Shown here one piece after another: positions 16,425 through 25,015 of a stretch of DNA of 64,000 bases. The stretch spans positions 682,001 to 746,000 of the forward strand of contig CAVQAI010000011.1 of NCBI GenBank assembly GCA_963710495.1, in the 5' to 3' direction. The notes under the pieces are model-generated. The model was not told the DNA's origin, did not search any database, and was given only the letters and a program-made list of their open reading frames with translations. Source of the DNA: Bog-756 sp963710495. Lineage in GTDB: Bacteria; Actinomycetota; Acidimicrobiia; Acidimicrobiales; RAAP-2. The position numbers and the translations under genes were made by a program. Position 1 is the first letter of the stretch, and each line of letters begins with the position of its first letter.

Positions 16425-17030
16425 ATGCGGGCGTTGGAGCTGGTGCTGGCCACCGGGAATCCCGACAAGGCCACCGAGATCTCGGCCATCCTCGGATCCG
16501 TCCCCGGCCTGGTCCTCCGTCCCCGGCCGGCGTCCGTACCCGAGATCGAGGAAACGGGGGACACCTTGCTGGACAATGCCCGGCTGAAGGCGTTCTCCCT
16601 GGTCGAGTCCACCGGCATGGCCGCCGTGGCCGACGACACCGGGCTCGAGGTCGATGCCCTGGGCGGTGCCCCGGGCGTGTACTCGGCCCGCTACTCGGGT
16701 GAGCACGCCACCTATCGGGAGAACGTGGAGAAGCTCCTCGCCGAGCTGGAACGGCACGGGGCGGCGGCGCCCGAGCGCCGCCGAGCCCGTTTTCGCTGCG
16801 TGGCGTTCGTCGGGTTTCCGGACGCCGGCGAGGTCTGGGCCGACGGTGAGGTGCTCGGCACCGTCGCCACCGCGCCGGCCGGCGACGCGGGTTTCGGCTA
16901 CGACCCGGTCTTCGTGCCCGACGGCCACGGTGGGCGGACCTTCGCCGAGATGACCCCGGAGGAGAAGCACGCCGTCTCCCACCGGGGACGAGCCTTCCGG
17001 GCCCTGGCCGACCGGCTCCGGGGGGCGTGA
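16425..17030 (+). CDS. rdgB: XTP/dITP diphosphatase (RdgB/HAM1)
   Basis: This house-cleaning pyrophosphatase removes non-canonical purine triphosphates such as XTP and dITP. It is about 201 aa. ATGNPDKATEI binds the triphosphate near the N-terminus; DDTGLEVDALGGAPGVYSAR carries the catalytic acidic residues, followed by GFGYDPVF and the C-terminal SHRGRAF. The start is ATG 16425 or GTG 16422, both immediately after the rph stop. The rph-rdgB pairing is common in actinobacteria. Confidence 0.95.
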   Translation: MRALELVLATGNPDKATEISAILGSVPGLVLRPRPASVPEIEETGDTLLDNARLKAFSLVESTGMAAVADDTGLEVDALGGAPGVYSARYSGEHATYRENVEKLLAELERHGAAAPERRRARFRCVAFVGFPDAGEVWADGEVLGTVATAPAGDAGFGYDPVFVPDGHGGRTFAEMTPEEKHAVSHRGRAFRALADRLRGA

Positions 17031-17082
17031 GGTCCTCCGGCCGGGCGGGGCACACCGCTAGCCTCGGGTGCCGATCGTGTCG

Positions 17083-17616
17083 ATGGAGGCGCCGGTGAGC
17101 GACGGAGCGCAGGGGCCGGGGTGGTGGCTGGCCTCGGACGGGAAGTGGTACTCGCCGGAACAGGCCCCGGGCTACGCCTCCACCGGTTCGGTCCCGGGGC
17201 CGTCGTACGGCAGCACCTACGGTCCACCGGGAGCACCACCCGGCTACCCGCCACCGGCCTTTCCCCCGAGCCCGGGCCCGCCGGGTTACGCCTACTCCGG
17301 CGCCGGTGGGCCCTACGGGTTCGTCCCCGTCCCGAAGACCAACGGGCTGGCCGTTGCCGCCATGGTCTGCTCGTTCTTCTTCTGGATCTACGGGATCGGG
17401 GCCGTCCTCGGCATCGTGTTCGGGTTCATCGCCCGCTCACAGATCAAACGGTCCGGGGGGACGCAGCAAGGCAGCGGGATGGCCCTGGCCGGCATCATCA
17501 TCGGCTTTGCCGGCATCGCCATCGGGATCGTCCTGGTGATCGTGCTGGTGGTGGTGGTCAACCACTGCGAACACAACGGCACCTGCACCACGACCACCTT
17601 CAACACCGGGGGCTGA
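17083..17616 (+). CDS. DUF4190-type membrane protein with WWLASDGKWY motif
   Basis: This is a protein of about 177 aa. The N-terminal part has GWWLASDGKWYSPE, a motif I associate with acidimicrobial surface proteins and related to DUF2510-like motifs. A Pro/Gly/Tyr-rich linker (about 60 residues) follows. Two C-terminal transmembrane helices, AAMVCSFFFWIYGIGAVLG and GIAIGIVLVIVLVVVVN, flank a loop in DUF4190 style. Its role is unknown, probably envelope. The frame is open from GTG 17068; ATG 17083 and GTG 17095 are further candidates. It converges on the DUF4388 gene. Confidence 0.75.
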   Translation: MEAPVSDGAQGPGWWLASDGKWYSPEQAPGYASTGSVPGPSYGSTYGPPGAPPGYPPPAFPPSPGPPGYAYSGAGGPYGFVPVPKTNGLAVAAMVCSFFFWIYGIGAVLGIVFGFIARSQIKRSGGTQQGSGMALAGIIIGFAGIAIGIVLVIVLVVVVNHCEHNGTCTTTTFNTGG

Positions 17617-17631
17617 GCAGGCGACCCGTGG

Positions 17632-18474
17632 TCAGGCGACCCCGTTGCCCCCGACTCCCTCGATGTCGGGTGGGGGGGCCCAGGGGTCGACGGTGATGGG
17701 TGGGGGCAGGATGGTCACCTCGGCCAGGCCGGTCGGCTGGTCCGGGGGGGACCCCCCCGAGCGCTCGACGGAGCCGGCCGCGTCGCCCGGGGGCGCCTCG
17801 GCGGGCGGGATGATCGGGTCGGCCGGCAGCCCTTGGTTCAGTCCGGACTCGGGTGGAGGCGCTCCTCCGGGACCCGGGTCGGGGTCGTGTCCGTCGGTCC
17901 GGCCCGGCGTTCCCACCGTGATGAGACCGGCGGACTCGAGGTCGCGGAGCACCCGCAGTCCGGCAATCTGCTCCCCGCCGATCTGTTCGAGGACGGACTT
18001 GACCGACCGACCGCTCGTCCCGACGGCCGTCAGCACGCTCCACTGGTCGTTGCGGATCCGGATCTCCGGCCCGGGCGGGTTGGGGGCGAGGGTGACCACG
18101 GCATCCAGCGGAACCACCGACTGGAGCTCGCGCCATTCGTCCACCTGGGGACCGACCTCCTGCAGCACGGCGGCGACCGGCACGGTGGGATGGCCGCTGG
18201 AGGAGACCACCCCGGAGATGAACGAGAACTCGCCCCGTGTGATACGGGCCAGCTCGAAGACGGCCTCGCCGATGGTGGTCGCCGAGCCGACTCGGGCATT
18301 GGCCAGCTGACCGTCGGCGAGCCACAGCCAACCCTCGACGTCATCGCTGACGGCATGGAGCTCGCCCGTCTGGCTGGTGGACGCCAACAGCGTCAGCACG
18401 TCGGCCAGCGTGAACGTGGAGAGCGATCCGGTCAGTGACACCGAGGACTTGTCCCGGGCTTCGCTGGGGCTCAT
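17632..18474 (-). CDS. DUF4388 (PATAN-like) domain protein
   Basis: This is a 280-aa cytoplasmic protein. SLTGSLSTFTLADVLTLLA, then QTGELHAVSDDVEGWLWLADGQLANA, is the DUF4388 signature seen in bacterial signalling and polarity proteins. A winged-helix-like second half (WSVLTAVGTSGRSVKSVLEQ) follows, and then a Pro/Gly-rich, probably disordered tail of about 90 residues. The ATG at 18474 is chosen because GGAAGGA lies just upstream. An in-frame ATG at 18654 would add 60 low-complexity residues with no good ribosome site. The function is unknown. Confidence 0.75.
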   Translation of the reverse strand: MSPSEARDKSSVSLTGSLSTFTLADVLTLLASTSQTGELHAVSDDVEGWLWLADGQLANARVGSATTIGEAVFELARITRGEFSFISGVVSSSGHPTVPVAAVLQEVGPQVDEWRELQSVVPLDAVVTLAPNPPGPEIRIRNDQWSVLTAVGTSGRSVKSVLEQIGGEQIAGLRVLRDLESAGLITVGTPGRTDGHDPDPGPGGAPPPESGLNQGLPADPIIPPAEAPPGDAAGSVERSGGSPPDQPTGLAEVTILPPPITVDPWAPPPDIEGVGGNGVA

Positions 18475-18812
18475 GCTTGCTTCCTTCCCGTCCACGGCCA
18501 TCTCGAGCACCGACGGCCGGGTGAGGTCGAGCGTCGCCTCGCCGGTGGCAGGCCTACCGCCGGTCTGCGCCGCGGGTGGATCGGGCGCCCGCTCGAGGGT
18601 ACCGGCGGCCGTGCCCGCCGCTGATCCTGCCGGGGACCGTCGCCATCTGTTCATTCCGGCACCCTTCGAACGCCATTCGTCAGGGTCACGTTAACCGCCG
18701 CGGTCGGGATGATCCATAGGTGGTCCCACCCGACCCGGGACGGGCGCCCTGGGCCACCTCCACGGCTCCGGGCTCCGCCCGGGCCGGCCGTTTCAGGCCA
18801 TGATCTGGGGTC

Positions 18813-19649
18813 ATGACCGATCCCTCGGGCCAGTCGACCGCCACGGGCTACGGCGACTTCCGGCACCTCCGGTTCGATCATTCCCGTCCCGGGGTCCTCC
18901 TCATCACCATCGACCGGCCCGCCGTGCTGAATGCGGCCGACGAGCGGCTCCACCGGGAGCTCTCCGAGGTCTGGCCGGTCGTCGATGCCGACGAGACGGT
19001 CGGGGCATCGGTGATCACCGGCGCGGGGCGAGCCTTCTCCGCCGGGGGCGACTTGGCCATGGTGGAGCGGATGACCACCGATCAGACCGCCGTCGTCGAA
19101 CAGTGGCGCGACGCCAACGCCGTGGTCGAGTCGATCCTCACCTCGGTCAAGCCCATCGTCGCCGCCATCAACGGCGTGGCCGTCGGCGCCGGGCTGGCCG
19201 TCGCCCTGCTGGCCGACGTGTCGATCATGGCCACCTCGGCCCGGATCTCGGACGGACACACCCGGCTCGGCGTGGCGGCCGGCGATCATGCCGCCCTCCT
19301 CTGGCCACTCCTGTGCGGCATGGCCAAGGCCAAGTACTACTTGTTGACCTCGGACTTCGTGGACGGGCCGGAGGCCGAGCGGATCGGCCTGGTGACCCGG
19401 TGCGTTCGGGACGAGGACGTGGTGACCGAAGCGTTGGCCGTGGCGGACTCGCTGGCCGCCGGGAGTCGCACGGCGGTGCAGTGGACGAAGCGGGCGCTCA
19501 ATCAGTGGCTCCGGTCGAACTCCTCGGTGTTCGGGGAGTCCCTCGCCCTCGAGATGCTCGGCTTCCTCGGCCCCGATGCCCGCGAGGGCCTGGCCGCCCT
19601 GAAGGAGCGCCGCCCCCCGACGTTCCCCTCGACCACCACGGAACGGTGA
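18813..19649 (+). CDS. Enoyl-CoA hydratase/isomerase (crotonase) family protein
   Basis: This crotonase-fold protein of 278 aa has ITIDRPAVLNAADERLHRE, the oxyanion-hole segment ITGAGRAFSAGGD and INGVAVGAG. It has the normal C-terminal trimerisation region and KERRPPTF end. The two catalytic glutamates of true enoyl-CoA hydratase appear replaced: GAGLAVA has Ala where rat E144 sits, and DGHTRLG has His at E164. It may therefore catalyse a different acyl-CoA reaction. The ATG at 18813 follows a 158-bp gap from the DUF4388 gene, which is divergent. Confidence 0.88.
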   Translation: MTDPSGQSTATGYGDFRHLRFDHSRPGVLLITIDRPAVLNAADERLHRELSEVWPVVDADETVGASVITGAGRAFSAGGDLAMVERMTTDQTAVVEQWRDANAVVESILTSVKPIVAAINGVAVGAGLAVALLADVSIMATSARISDGHTRLGVAAGDHAALLWPLLCGMAKAKYYLLTSDFVDGPEAERIGLVTRCVRDEDVVTEALAVADSLAAGSRTAVQWTKRALNQWLRSNSSVFGESLALEMLGFLGPDAREGLAALKERRPPTFPSTTTER

Positions 19650-19704
19650 CCGGGCCGGGACCGCCCGGGCTCGACCGCGCCGGGCTCGAACGCGCCGGTC
19701 GGGG

Positions 19705-20883
19705 TCAGGCCACCGTGACGAGGGTGCCGATGGGGGTCAGCGGGTAGACCACGGCGGCATTGGCCGGCGGCATCTCCACGCAACCATCGCTCTGGGGATA
19801 GCCGTAGCCGCCCCGGACGAAGCCGTGCAGGGCGTCACCACCGTTGAAGTAGCTCACCCACGGGATGCCCGGGTCGCTGTACTTCGATCCATCCGGATTG
19901 GTGCCCGTCATGGTCGTCACCCGATAGCGAAGGTAGACGGGGAACGTGCCGGACACGGTCGGTGCCGCCGACACCCCGGTGTTGGCCCGGGTGGTGTACA
20001 CCGGCGCACCATTGCTGTAGACGGTGACCGTCTGCGGAAGGCTCTTGTCGACCGAGACGTAGTCGTAGGGGGCAGGGTTCACCGCTCCGGCGGCGGCGTC
20101 GGCCAGCAGCTGGCTCCACACCGCCGGACCGGCCGAGCCGTCCGCCTTCATGTTGTGCTGGGACTCGAAGGCCATCACCGCCCCCTGGGTGATCTCGTTG
20201 GGCGTCCCGACGGTCCACAGGCTGACCAGCGAGGCCGGCTCGGTCCCGCGCCAGTTGAACGATCCCTGCTGGGCTTGGGCCGCCTCCTGCGGGGCGGTCA
20301 GCTGGTCGGCCGGCGTGAAGGTCACCGGCAGGTACCCGAGTTGGGCCAAGAGCTGCTGCAAGCGGAGGGTGCTGCCCGGCGCCACGGTGAACTGGGCCGT
20401 CGCCGGGTCGGCCAGTGACCGGCCCGAGGCGCTGACCACGCCACCGGTACCGGCCGGCACCGACACCGTTTCAGTGGCGGAGGGCACGAGCGGACCGGTC
20501 GGCACGAACATGAAGGTGTCGGGTGTCGCCAGCTGCCACGACCCCGGAACGACGGGCGTGAGGGCGGGCGTGGGGGAGTGCGGGTTCAGGGCGACCGAGA
20601 AGCGGACCGAGATGGTGGCGTCGCTCGGCACCCCGCTCGAGCCGGCCACCGGGCTCATCGAGAGGACGTGGAGCGGCCCGACGCCGGCGTGGCTGGGGGC
20701 CGGGTTCGGGTTCGGGGAGGCCACCGCCCGGTTGGCCGGGCCGCGCAGCATGAATGCCGCCGCGGCCACGATCACCACGGCCAGCGTGGACAGCGTGATG
20801 GCGATGGTCCAGCCGCTGCGTGGTCCGACACGCGGCCTACGGCGCGGCGATCTGGAATGTGCGTATCCGGCTGGCATCCTCAT
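19705..20883 (-). CDS. L,D-transpeptidase (YkuD) with Ig-like N-terminal domain
   Basis: This envelope enzyme makes 3-3 crosslinks in peptidoglycan or attaches proteins to it. The approximately 392-aa protein has a basic N-terminus and one transmembrane anchor (IAITLSTLAVVIVAAAAFML). An Ig-like domain (about 70-170, MSPVAGSSGVPSDATISVRF) and a peptidoglycan-binding-like region (GAVMAFESQHNMKADG) follow. The YkuD catalytic domain has HGFVRGGYGYPQ and the Cys motif SDGCVEM. The ATG at 20883 sits after AGCGAGG; ATG 20877 is an alternative, and the open frame reaches 20952. Confidence 0.88.
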   Translation of the reverse strand: MRMPAGYAHSRSPRRRPRVGPRSGWTIAITLSTLAVVIVAAAAFMLRGPANRAVASPNPNPAPSHAGVGPLHVLSMSPVAGSSGVPSDATISVRFSVALNPHSPTPALTPVVPGSWQLATPDTFMFVPTGPLVPSATETVSVPAGTGGVVSASGRSLADPATAQFTVAPGSTLRLQQLLAQLGYLPVTFTPADQLTAPQEAAQAQQGSFNWRGTEPASLVSLWTVGTPNEITQGAVMAFESQHNMKADGSAGPAVWSQLLADAAAGAVNPAPYDYVSVDKSLPQTVTVYSNGAPVYTTRANTGVSAAPTVSGTFPVYLRYRVTTMTGTNPDGSKYSDPGIPWVSYFNGGDALHGFVRGGYGYPQSDGCVEMPPANAAVVYPLTPIGTLVTVA

Positions 20884-20974
20884 CCTCGCTTGAATACTGA
20901 ATCTACCAGCTGAAATGACGTTTAGGCCGCCACATCGGGCCGTTGGTGCCACCGGAGCCCACCCGCCGGCGAGC

Positions 20975-23389
20975 TCAGTCCGGATTCTCGTCCGACCCGG
21001 CGACGCCGACCCGTTGCCGGATGACCTCCTCGACCTCGCCGATGAGGCGTGGGTCGGTCAATTTGCCCCCGTCCGGACCGCGCACGTAGAAGGCGTCGAC
21101 CACGGCCGACCCGAAGGTGGACACCTTGGCCGAGATCACATCGAGGCGGCACTCGAGCAGGGCTCGGGTGATCCGGTGGAGCTGGCCGACCACGTCCTCG
21201 GCCCGAACCTCGACCACGGTGGCGGCGGCCGAGGCGTTGTTGTCCACGGTGACCTGGGTGGAGACCAGATTCGGTGAGGCCATCCGGCGGTCTCGGCGGT
21301 AAGTGTGGGCCAGTTGGGCCAGCTGGGTCTCGACCGGCAGGGTCCCCTGCATGACCGAGCTGAGGTCGTCGGAGAACCGGGCCGGCGACGGCCAGCGCCC
21401 GCGGGAGGGCTCGACGGTGAAGAGCTCGACGGCCACGCCGTCCTCGCCGGCAACCACGGCCGAGCGCACGTTGAGCCCGTGGAGGGCCAGCACCCCGGTC
21501 ACCTCGGCCAGCAGCCCGACGTGGTCGGGCGCCACCACGGTGACCGTGGGGTCCTCGATGGACAGGGCCGGCGCCCCATGGGAGCGGACCGTGTCCATCA
21601 CCAGGCGCAGCTCGTCGGTGATCCAGGGCGTCGACGGTGTCACCGGCTCGCCGGCCAGCCGCCGTCCGGTTCGCTCGACCAGCTCGGCGACCAGACCCGC
21701 CTTCCAGGACCCCCAGGCGGACGGGCCGGTGGCCAGGCTGTCGGCCTCGACCAAGGCGGCCAGCAACTCCAGCAGCGAGCGATTGCCCACCTCCTTGGCC
21801 ACCCGCTCGGCGGTGGCGGGATCGTCGAGGTCTCGCCGAGTGGCGGTGTCAGGGAGCAGGAGGTGCAGGCGGACCATGGCGACCACCGTGTCGACGTCTT
21901 CGTCGCTCAGCCCCATGCGGCGCGCCATGTCGCCCGCCACGGTCATGCCCACCTCGGTGTGATCTCCGGGAAAGCCCTTGCCGATGTCGTGGAGCAGCGT
22001 TCCGATCAACAGCAGGTCCGGACGCTGGACCCGGTGGGCCATGGTGGCGGCGTTGGCCGTCGCCTCCAGCAGATGACGGTCCACCGTGAAGCGGTGGTAG
22101 GGATTGCGCTGGGGTTTGTTGCGCACCGCCGCCCACTCCGGCAGGTAGCGCTCGAGCAGGTGCCGCTGGTCGAGTGCCTCCAGGGCGGCGATCGCCGCCG
22201 GCCCGGTGGCGAGCACCCGGAGAAAGGCGGCCAGCAGCTCCGGAGACCACGGAGCCTCGGGCGCCGGCGCCTTGCGGCCGAGCTGGTTGAGCGCATCGCG
22301 CGAGATAGGCAGGTTCTTCTCGGCGGCCACCCCGGCCAAACGGAGGGCCAGGCTGGGGTCCCGGCCCGCGTCAGCCGCTTCCCCGAGGAGCACCTCGTCC
22401 TCTCCGACCACGATGTCCGGGTCGCCCGGCACAGCGGCCGGGACATCATCCGAGGCTCCGCCGCGGCGGCGGCGAGCGCGGCCGGTGGGCCCGTTCGCCC
22501 GGGACCAGGCCCCCCGCCGGCGCCAGGCGTCGTCCCCCTCCCAGGCCACGGTCCGGCCGGCGGTGGCCACCCGGTGCATGAGGGCATCGGCGTCCGACTC
22601 GCCGAGGTCGACCGCCAGCTGATCCTGGTCCTGGAGGAGGAGCCGGTTCTGCTCGCGTCCCGCCCGCCGGTGGAGTTGCACGCGGACGGCGGTCAGATCG
22701 GCCCGGGCCTTGTCGACGGCCACGGTGTCCACATAGTCGGCCAGCACCCGAACGGCGAGCATCAGGGCCAGCAGCGCGTTGACGTCGCGCAGACCTCCGT
22801 GGGACTCCTTCAAGTCCGGTTCGAGGAGGAAGCCCACGTCGCCGTAGGCCCGGTGCCGTTCGGCCACTTGGTCGGCCAACACCCCGAGCCATGGGGGCTT
22901 CTGCCGGGCCCAGCGGTCCCGCGCCCCCTCGATGACCGGCTCGGCCACCTTGGGATCCCCGCAGACCACCCGGGCATCGAGGAGCCCGAGGGCCACCCGG
23001 AGATCGCTCCCGGCCAGCTCGAGCGCCTCGCCGGGCCGTCGGACGCTGTGGTCCAGCGAGACGCCCTCGTCCCAGACCGGGTACCAGATGCGGTCGGCCA
23101 TCGACGAGATCTGACGCCGGTTCCGGTGGACGAGGACGACGTCGAGGTCGCTGTAGGGACAGAGCTCGCCGCGGCCGTAACCCCCCACCGCCACCAGGGC
23201 GATCCCCCTGGTGTCCCCGTCGGCCGCCCGGTCGAACAGCTCGGTGAGCCACTCGTCGGCCGCTCGGGCGTAGGCCCGGCAGAACTCGTCCCCCCGGAGC
23301 TCGCTGCGATCGAGCAGGGTCTGCCTCCGGTCTCGCAGGGACACGGCCGGACCGTACCACCGGCGCCCAGGTGGACAATCGCATCCCAT
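20975..23389 (-). CDS. glnD: [Protein-PII] uridylyltransferase / uridylyl-removing enzyme
   Basis: GlnD is the nitrogen sensor that modifies and demodifies PII according to glutamine. The domains in order are: nucleotidyltransferase (GGYGRGELCPYSDLDVV, about 67-83), linker helices, HD phosphohydrolase (LLHDIGKGF), then two ACT domains (TVVAPDHVGLLAEVTG and VVEVRAEDVVGQLHRIT) that bind glutamine. In mycobacteria and streptomycetes the enzyme may act as an adenylyltransferase. A low-complexity Arg/Gly insert (about 290-325) lies before the HD domain. The start is ATG 23389 or GTG 23344 (VSLRDRRQ). No glnB or amtB lies beside it here. Confidence 0.93.
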   Translation of the reverse strand: MGCDCPPGRRWYGPAVSLRDRRQTLLDRSELRGDEFCRAYARAADEWLTELFDRAADGDTRGIALVAVGGYGRGELCPYSDLDVVLVHRNRRQISSMADRIWYPVWDEGVSLDHSVRRPGEALELAGSDLRVALGLLDARVVCGDPKVAEPVIEGARDRWARQKPPWLGVLADQVAERHRAYGDVGFLLEPDLKESHGGLRDVNALLALMLAVRVLADYVDTVAVDKARADLTAVRVQLHRRAGREQNRLLLQDQDQLAVDLGESDADALMHRVATAGRTVAWEGDDAWRRRGAWSRANGPTGRARRRRGGASDDVPAAVPGDPDIVVGEDEVLLGEAADAGRDPSLALRLAGVAAEKNLPISRDALNQLGRKAPAPEAPWSPELLAAFLRVLATGPAAIAALEALDQRHLLERYLPEWAAVRNKPQRNPYHRFTVDRHLLEATANAATMAHRVQRPDLLLIGTLLHDIGKGFPGDHTEVGMTVAGDMARRMGLSDEDVDTVVAMVRLHLLLPDTATRRDLDDPATAERVAKEVGNRSLLELLAALVEADSLATGPSAWGSWKAGLVAELVERTGRRLAGEPVTPSTPWITDELRLVMDTVRSHGAPALSIEDPTVTVVAPDHVGLLAEVTGVLALHGLNVRSAVVAGEDGVAVELFTVEPSRGRWPSPARFSDDLSSVMQGTLPVETQLAQLAHTYRRDRRMASPNLVSTQVTVDNNASAAATVVEVRAEDVVGQLHRITRALLECRLDVISAKVSTFGSAVVDAFYVRGPDGGKLTDPRLIGEVEEVIRQRVGVAGSDENPD

Positions 23390-23436
23390 GACCGGGGCGA
23401 CGTCCGTTTTCGGCAGGTCAGGGTTAGTCTGTGTCC

Positions 23437-23631
23437 ATGGAAGAGCAGCAGCGAACCGGCCTGAGCCTGTTCGACGGCGTGCTGATCGTCGGTGGGGGGT
23501 TGATCGCCCTCTTCGTGGCGTTCGCCGTGCTCAGTTTCGTCGCCGGGATCATCTGGTTCGTGATCAAGCTGGCCATCGTGGTGGCCCTGATCGTCCTGGT
23601 CGCGAAACTGGTGTTCCGCCGCCGGGCCTGA
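23437..23631 (+). CDS. Small membrane protein, hypothetical
   Basis: This 64-aa protein begins MEEQQRTGLSLFDGVLIVGG and has two hydrophobic helices (about 14-35 and 40-58) ending in a basic KLVFRRRA tail, which fits a small inner-membrane protein with its C-terminus in the cytoplasm. No family was recognised. It lies divergently 47 bp from glnD. GTG 23431 is an alternative start two codons upstream. Confidence 0.65.
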   Translation: MEEQQRTGLSLFDGVLIVGGGLIALFVAFAVLSFVAGIIWFVIKLAIVVALIVLVAKLVFRRRA

Positions 23632-23710
23632 GCCCCCGTGGCCGGGACAGCCATCGGGCTGCCGCGTCCGGCCCAGGCCCGAGCTGTGGCATCCGGTCCG
23701 GCCGCCGCCG

Positions 23711-24736
23711 TCACCGCATCAGGGATTCGAACAGCTCGATGTGCTCGGTCACCATCCGGTTGGTGGAGAAGTAGCCCTCGACCGACAGCCGGCAGTCGCG
23801 GCGGTCGAGCTCGCCGAGCCGTCCGAGGGCCTCGACCATGGCGCCGTCGTCCTCGCAGAGGAAGCCGGTGCGTCCGTGGTCGACCACCTCCGGCGCCGCG
23901 CCCTCCTCGAAGGCCAGCACCGGGGTTCCGCAGGCCATCGCCTCGAGCATGACCATGCCGAACGGCTCGTTCCAGCGGATGGGGAACAGGAGTGCCGATG
24001 CGCCGGCCAGGAGCTCCAGCTTCCGCTCGTGGGAGACCTCACCGAGGTAGCGAGCGTCCTTGCCGAGGAGCGGCTCGACCTCCTCGGCGAAGTACTGCAG
24101 CTCCCACGGTTCGCGCATCTTGGCCGCGATGAGGATCCGGATGCCCGCCTTGCGGGCGATCTCCACGGCCCGGTGGGCTCCCTTGTCCCCGGCCATGCGA
24201 CCGAGGAACACGACGTAGGGACCGTCCTCGTCCCCGCGGCCGTCTCCCATCGGGAAGTGGGCGGCGTCGACCCCGTGGTGGATGACCCTGGCGATCGGGA
24301 TCTCGGGGGCGGCCCGGCGCTGTGCGTGTGAGATGGCCACGATGGGCACCCGTTCGGCGTTGACCCGGTAGATGTCCTTCAGCTCCTCGTTGAACGGGCC
24401 GTGGATGGTGGTGGTCACCGGCAGGCCCGGGAAATGCGCGGCGTAGAACGGGCCCATCACCGTGTGGTCGTGGACCACGTCGCAGTCCCGAACGGCTTCG
24501 TAGGCGTGGATCACATGGCGGATCTCCGGCACGGCCATGCCGATCCGGGTGCCCTCGGCACTGGGGAGGACCGACCGGCGGGGCACCGGACAGGTGGAGT
24601 CGCCGGTGGCGAACAGCAACACCTCGTGGCCGGCGTCCTGCAATCCGCGGGCCAGTTGATCGACGACCAGCTCGATGCCGCCGTACAGCAGTGGGGGGAT
24701 TGGTGTCCACGGTGGGGCGATCATTCCGATCCGCAT
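23711..24736 (-). CDS. Glycosyltransferase family 4
   Basis: This is a GT-B fold glycosyltransferase of about 341 aa. The N-terminal domain starts MRIGMIAPPWTPIPP and LYGGIELVVDQLARGL. The C-terminal nucleotide-sugar domain has VFLGRMAGDKGAHRAVEIA, then FPIRWNEPFGMVMLEAMACGTPVLAF with the EPFG-x7-E motif. It transfers a sugar from an activated donor to an unknown acceptor (trehalose-, mannosyl- or exopolysaccharide-type enzymes look similar). The ATG at 24736 is chosen; a TTG at 24748 is in frame. tRNA-Cys is divergent, 51 bp away. Confidence 0.88.
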   Translation of the reverse strand: MRIGMIAPPWTPIPPLLYGGIELVVDQLARGLQDAGHEVLLFATGDSTCPVPRRSVLPSAEGTRIGMAVPEIRHVIHAYEAVRDCDVVHDHTVMGPFYAAHFPGLPVTTTIHGPFNEELKDIYRVNAERVPIVAISHAQRRAAPEIPIARVIHHGVDAAHFPMGDGRGDEDGPYVVFLGRMAGDKGAHRAVEIARKAGIRILIAAKMREPWELQYFAEEVEPLLGKDARYLGEVSHERKLELLAGASALLFPIRWNEPFGMVMLEAMACGTPVLAFEEGAAPEVVDHGRTGFLCEDDGAMVEALGRLGELDRRDCRLSVEGYFSTNRMVTEHIELFESLMR

Positions 24737-24786
24737 GATGAGATTCAACCATCCCGGCAGCGGACGATAGGATCGCCGGACGCCAG

Positions 24787-24858
24787 GGCGGCGTGGCCGA
24801 GTGGTTTAGGCAGGGGCCTGCAAAGCCCCGTACGGCGGTTCGATTCCGCCCGCCGCCT
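24787..24858 (+). tRNA. tRNA-Cys (GCA)
   Basis: Acceptor GGCGGCG pairs with CGCCGCC. The anticodon arm GGGGC-CTGCAAA-GCCCC shows anticodon GCA, and the T-arm GGCGGTTCGATTCCGCC is regular. The discriminator is T, and CCA (24859-24861) is encoded directly after, unlike the tRNA-Val at 29081. Confidence 0.95.
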
Positions 24859-25015
24859 CCAGGCCCGGGCCACACGTCGGCAAGGATGGGGTGGACGGCA
24901 CGACGTCTTCCGGCACTGATCTTTCGGCTTCCGTCGGGCCGGTCGGGGCCGCGATCCAAGTGAGCTGCATGGTCCCGAGGACATCCCACCCGCCCCGCTC
25001 CGAGCTCCGCGGTCC

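Noticed and set aside
14577..16982. 801-codon open frame on the minus strand
   Set aside because: It is antisense to cysM, the MBL gene, rph and rdgB, all with full family motifs. Long antisense frames are expected at this GC content.
21305..23464. 719-codon open frame on the plus strand
   Set aside because: It is antisense to glnD, which has NTase, HD and ACT motifs; the antisense product is Gly/Arg/His-rich with no motif.
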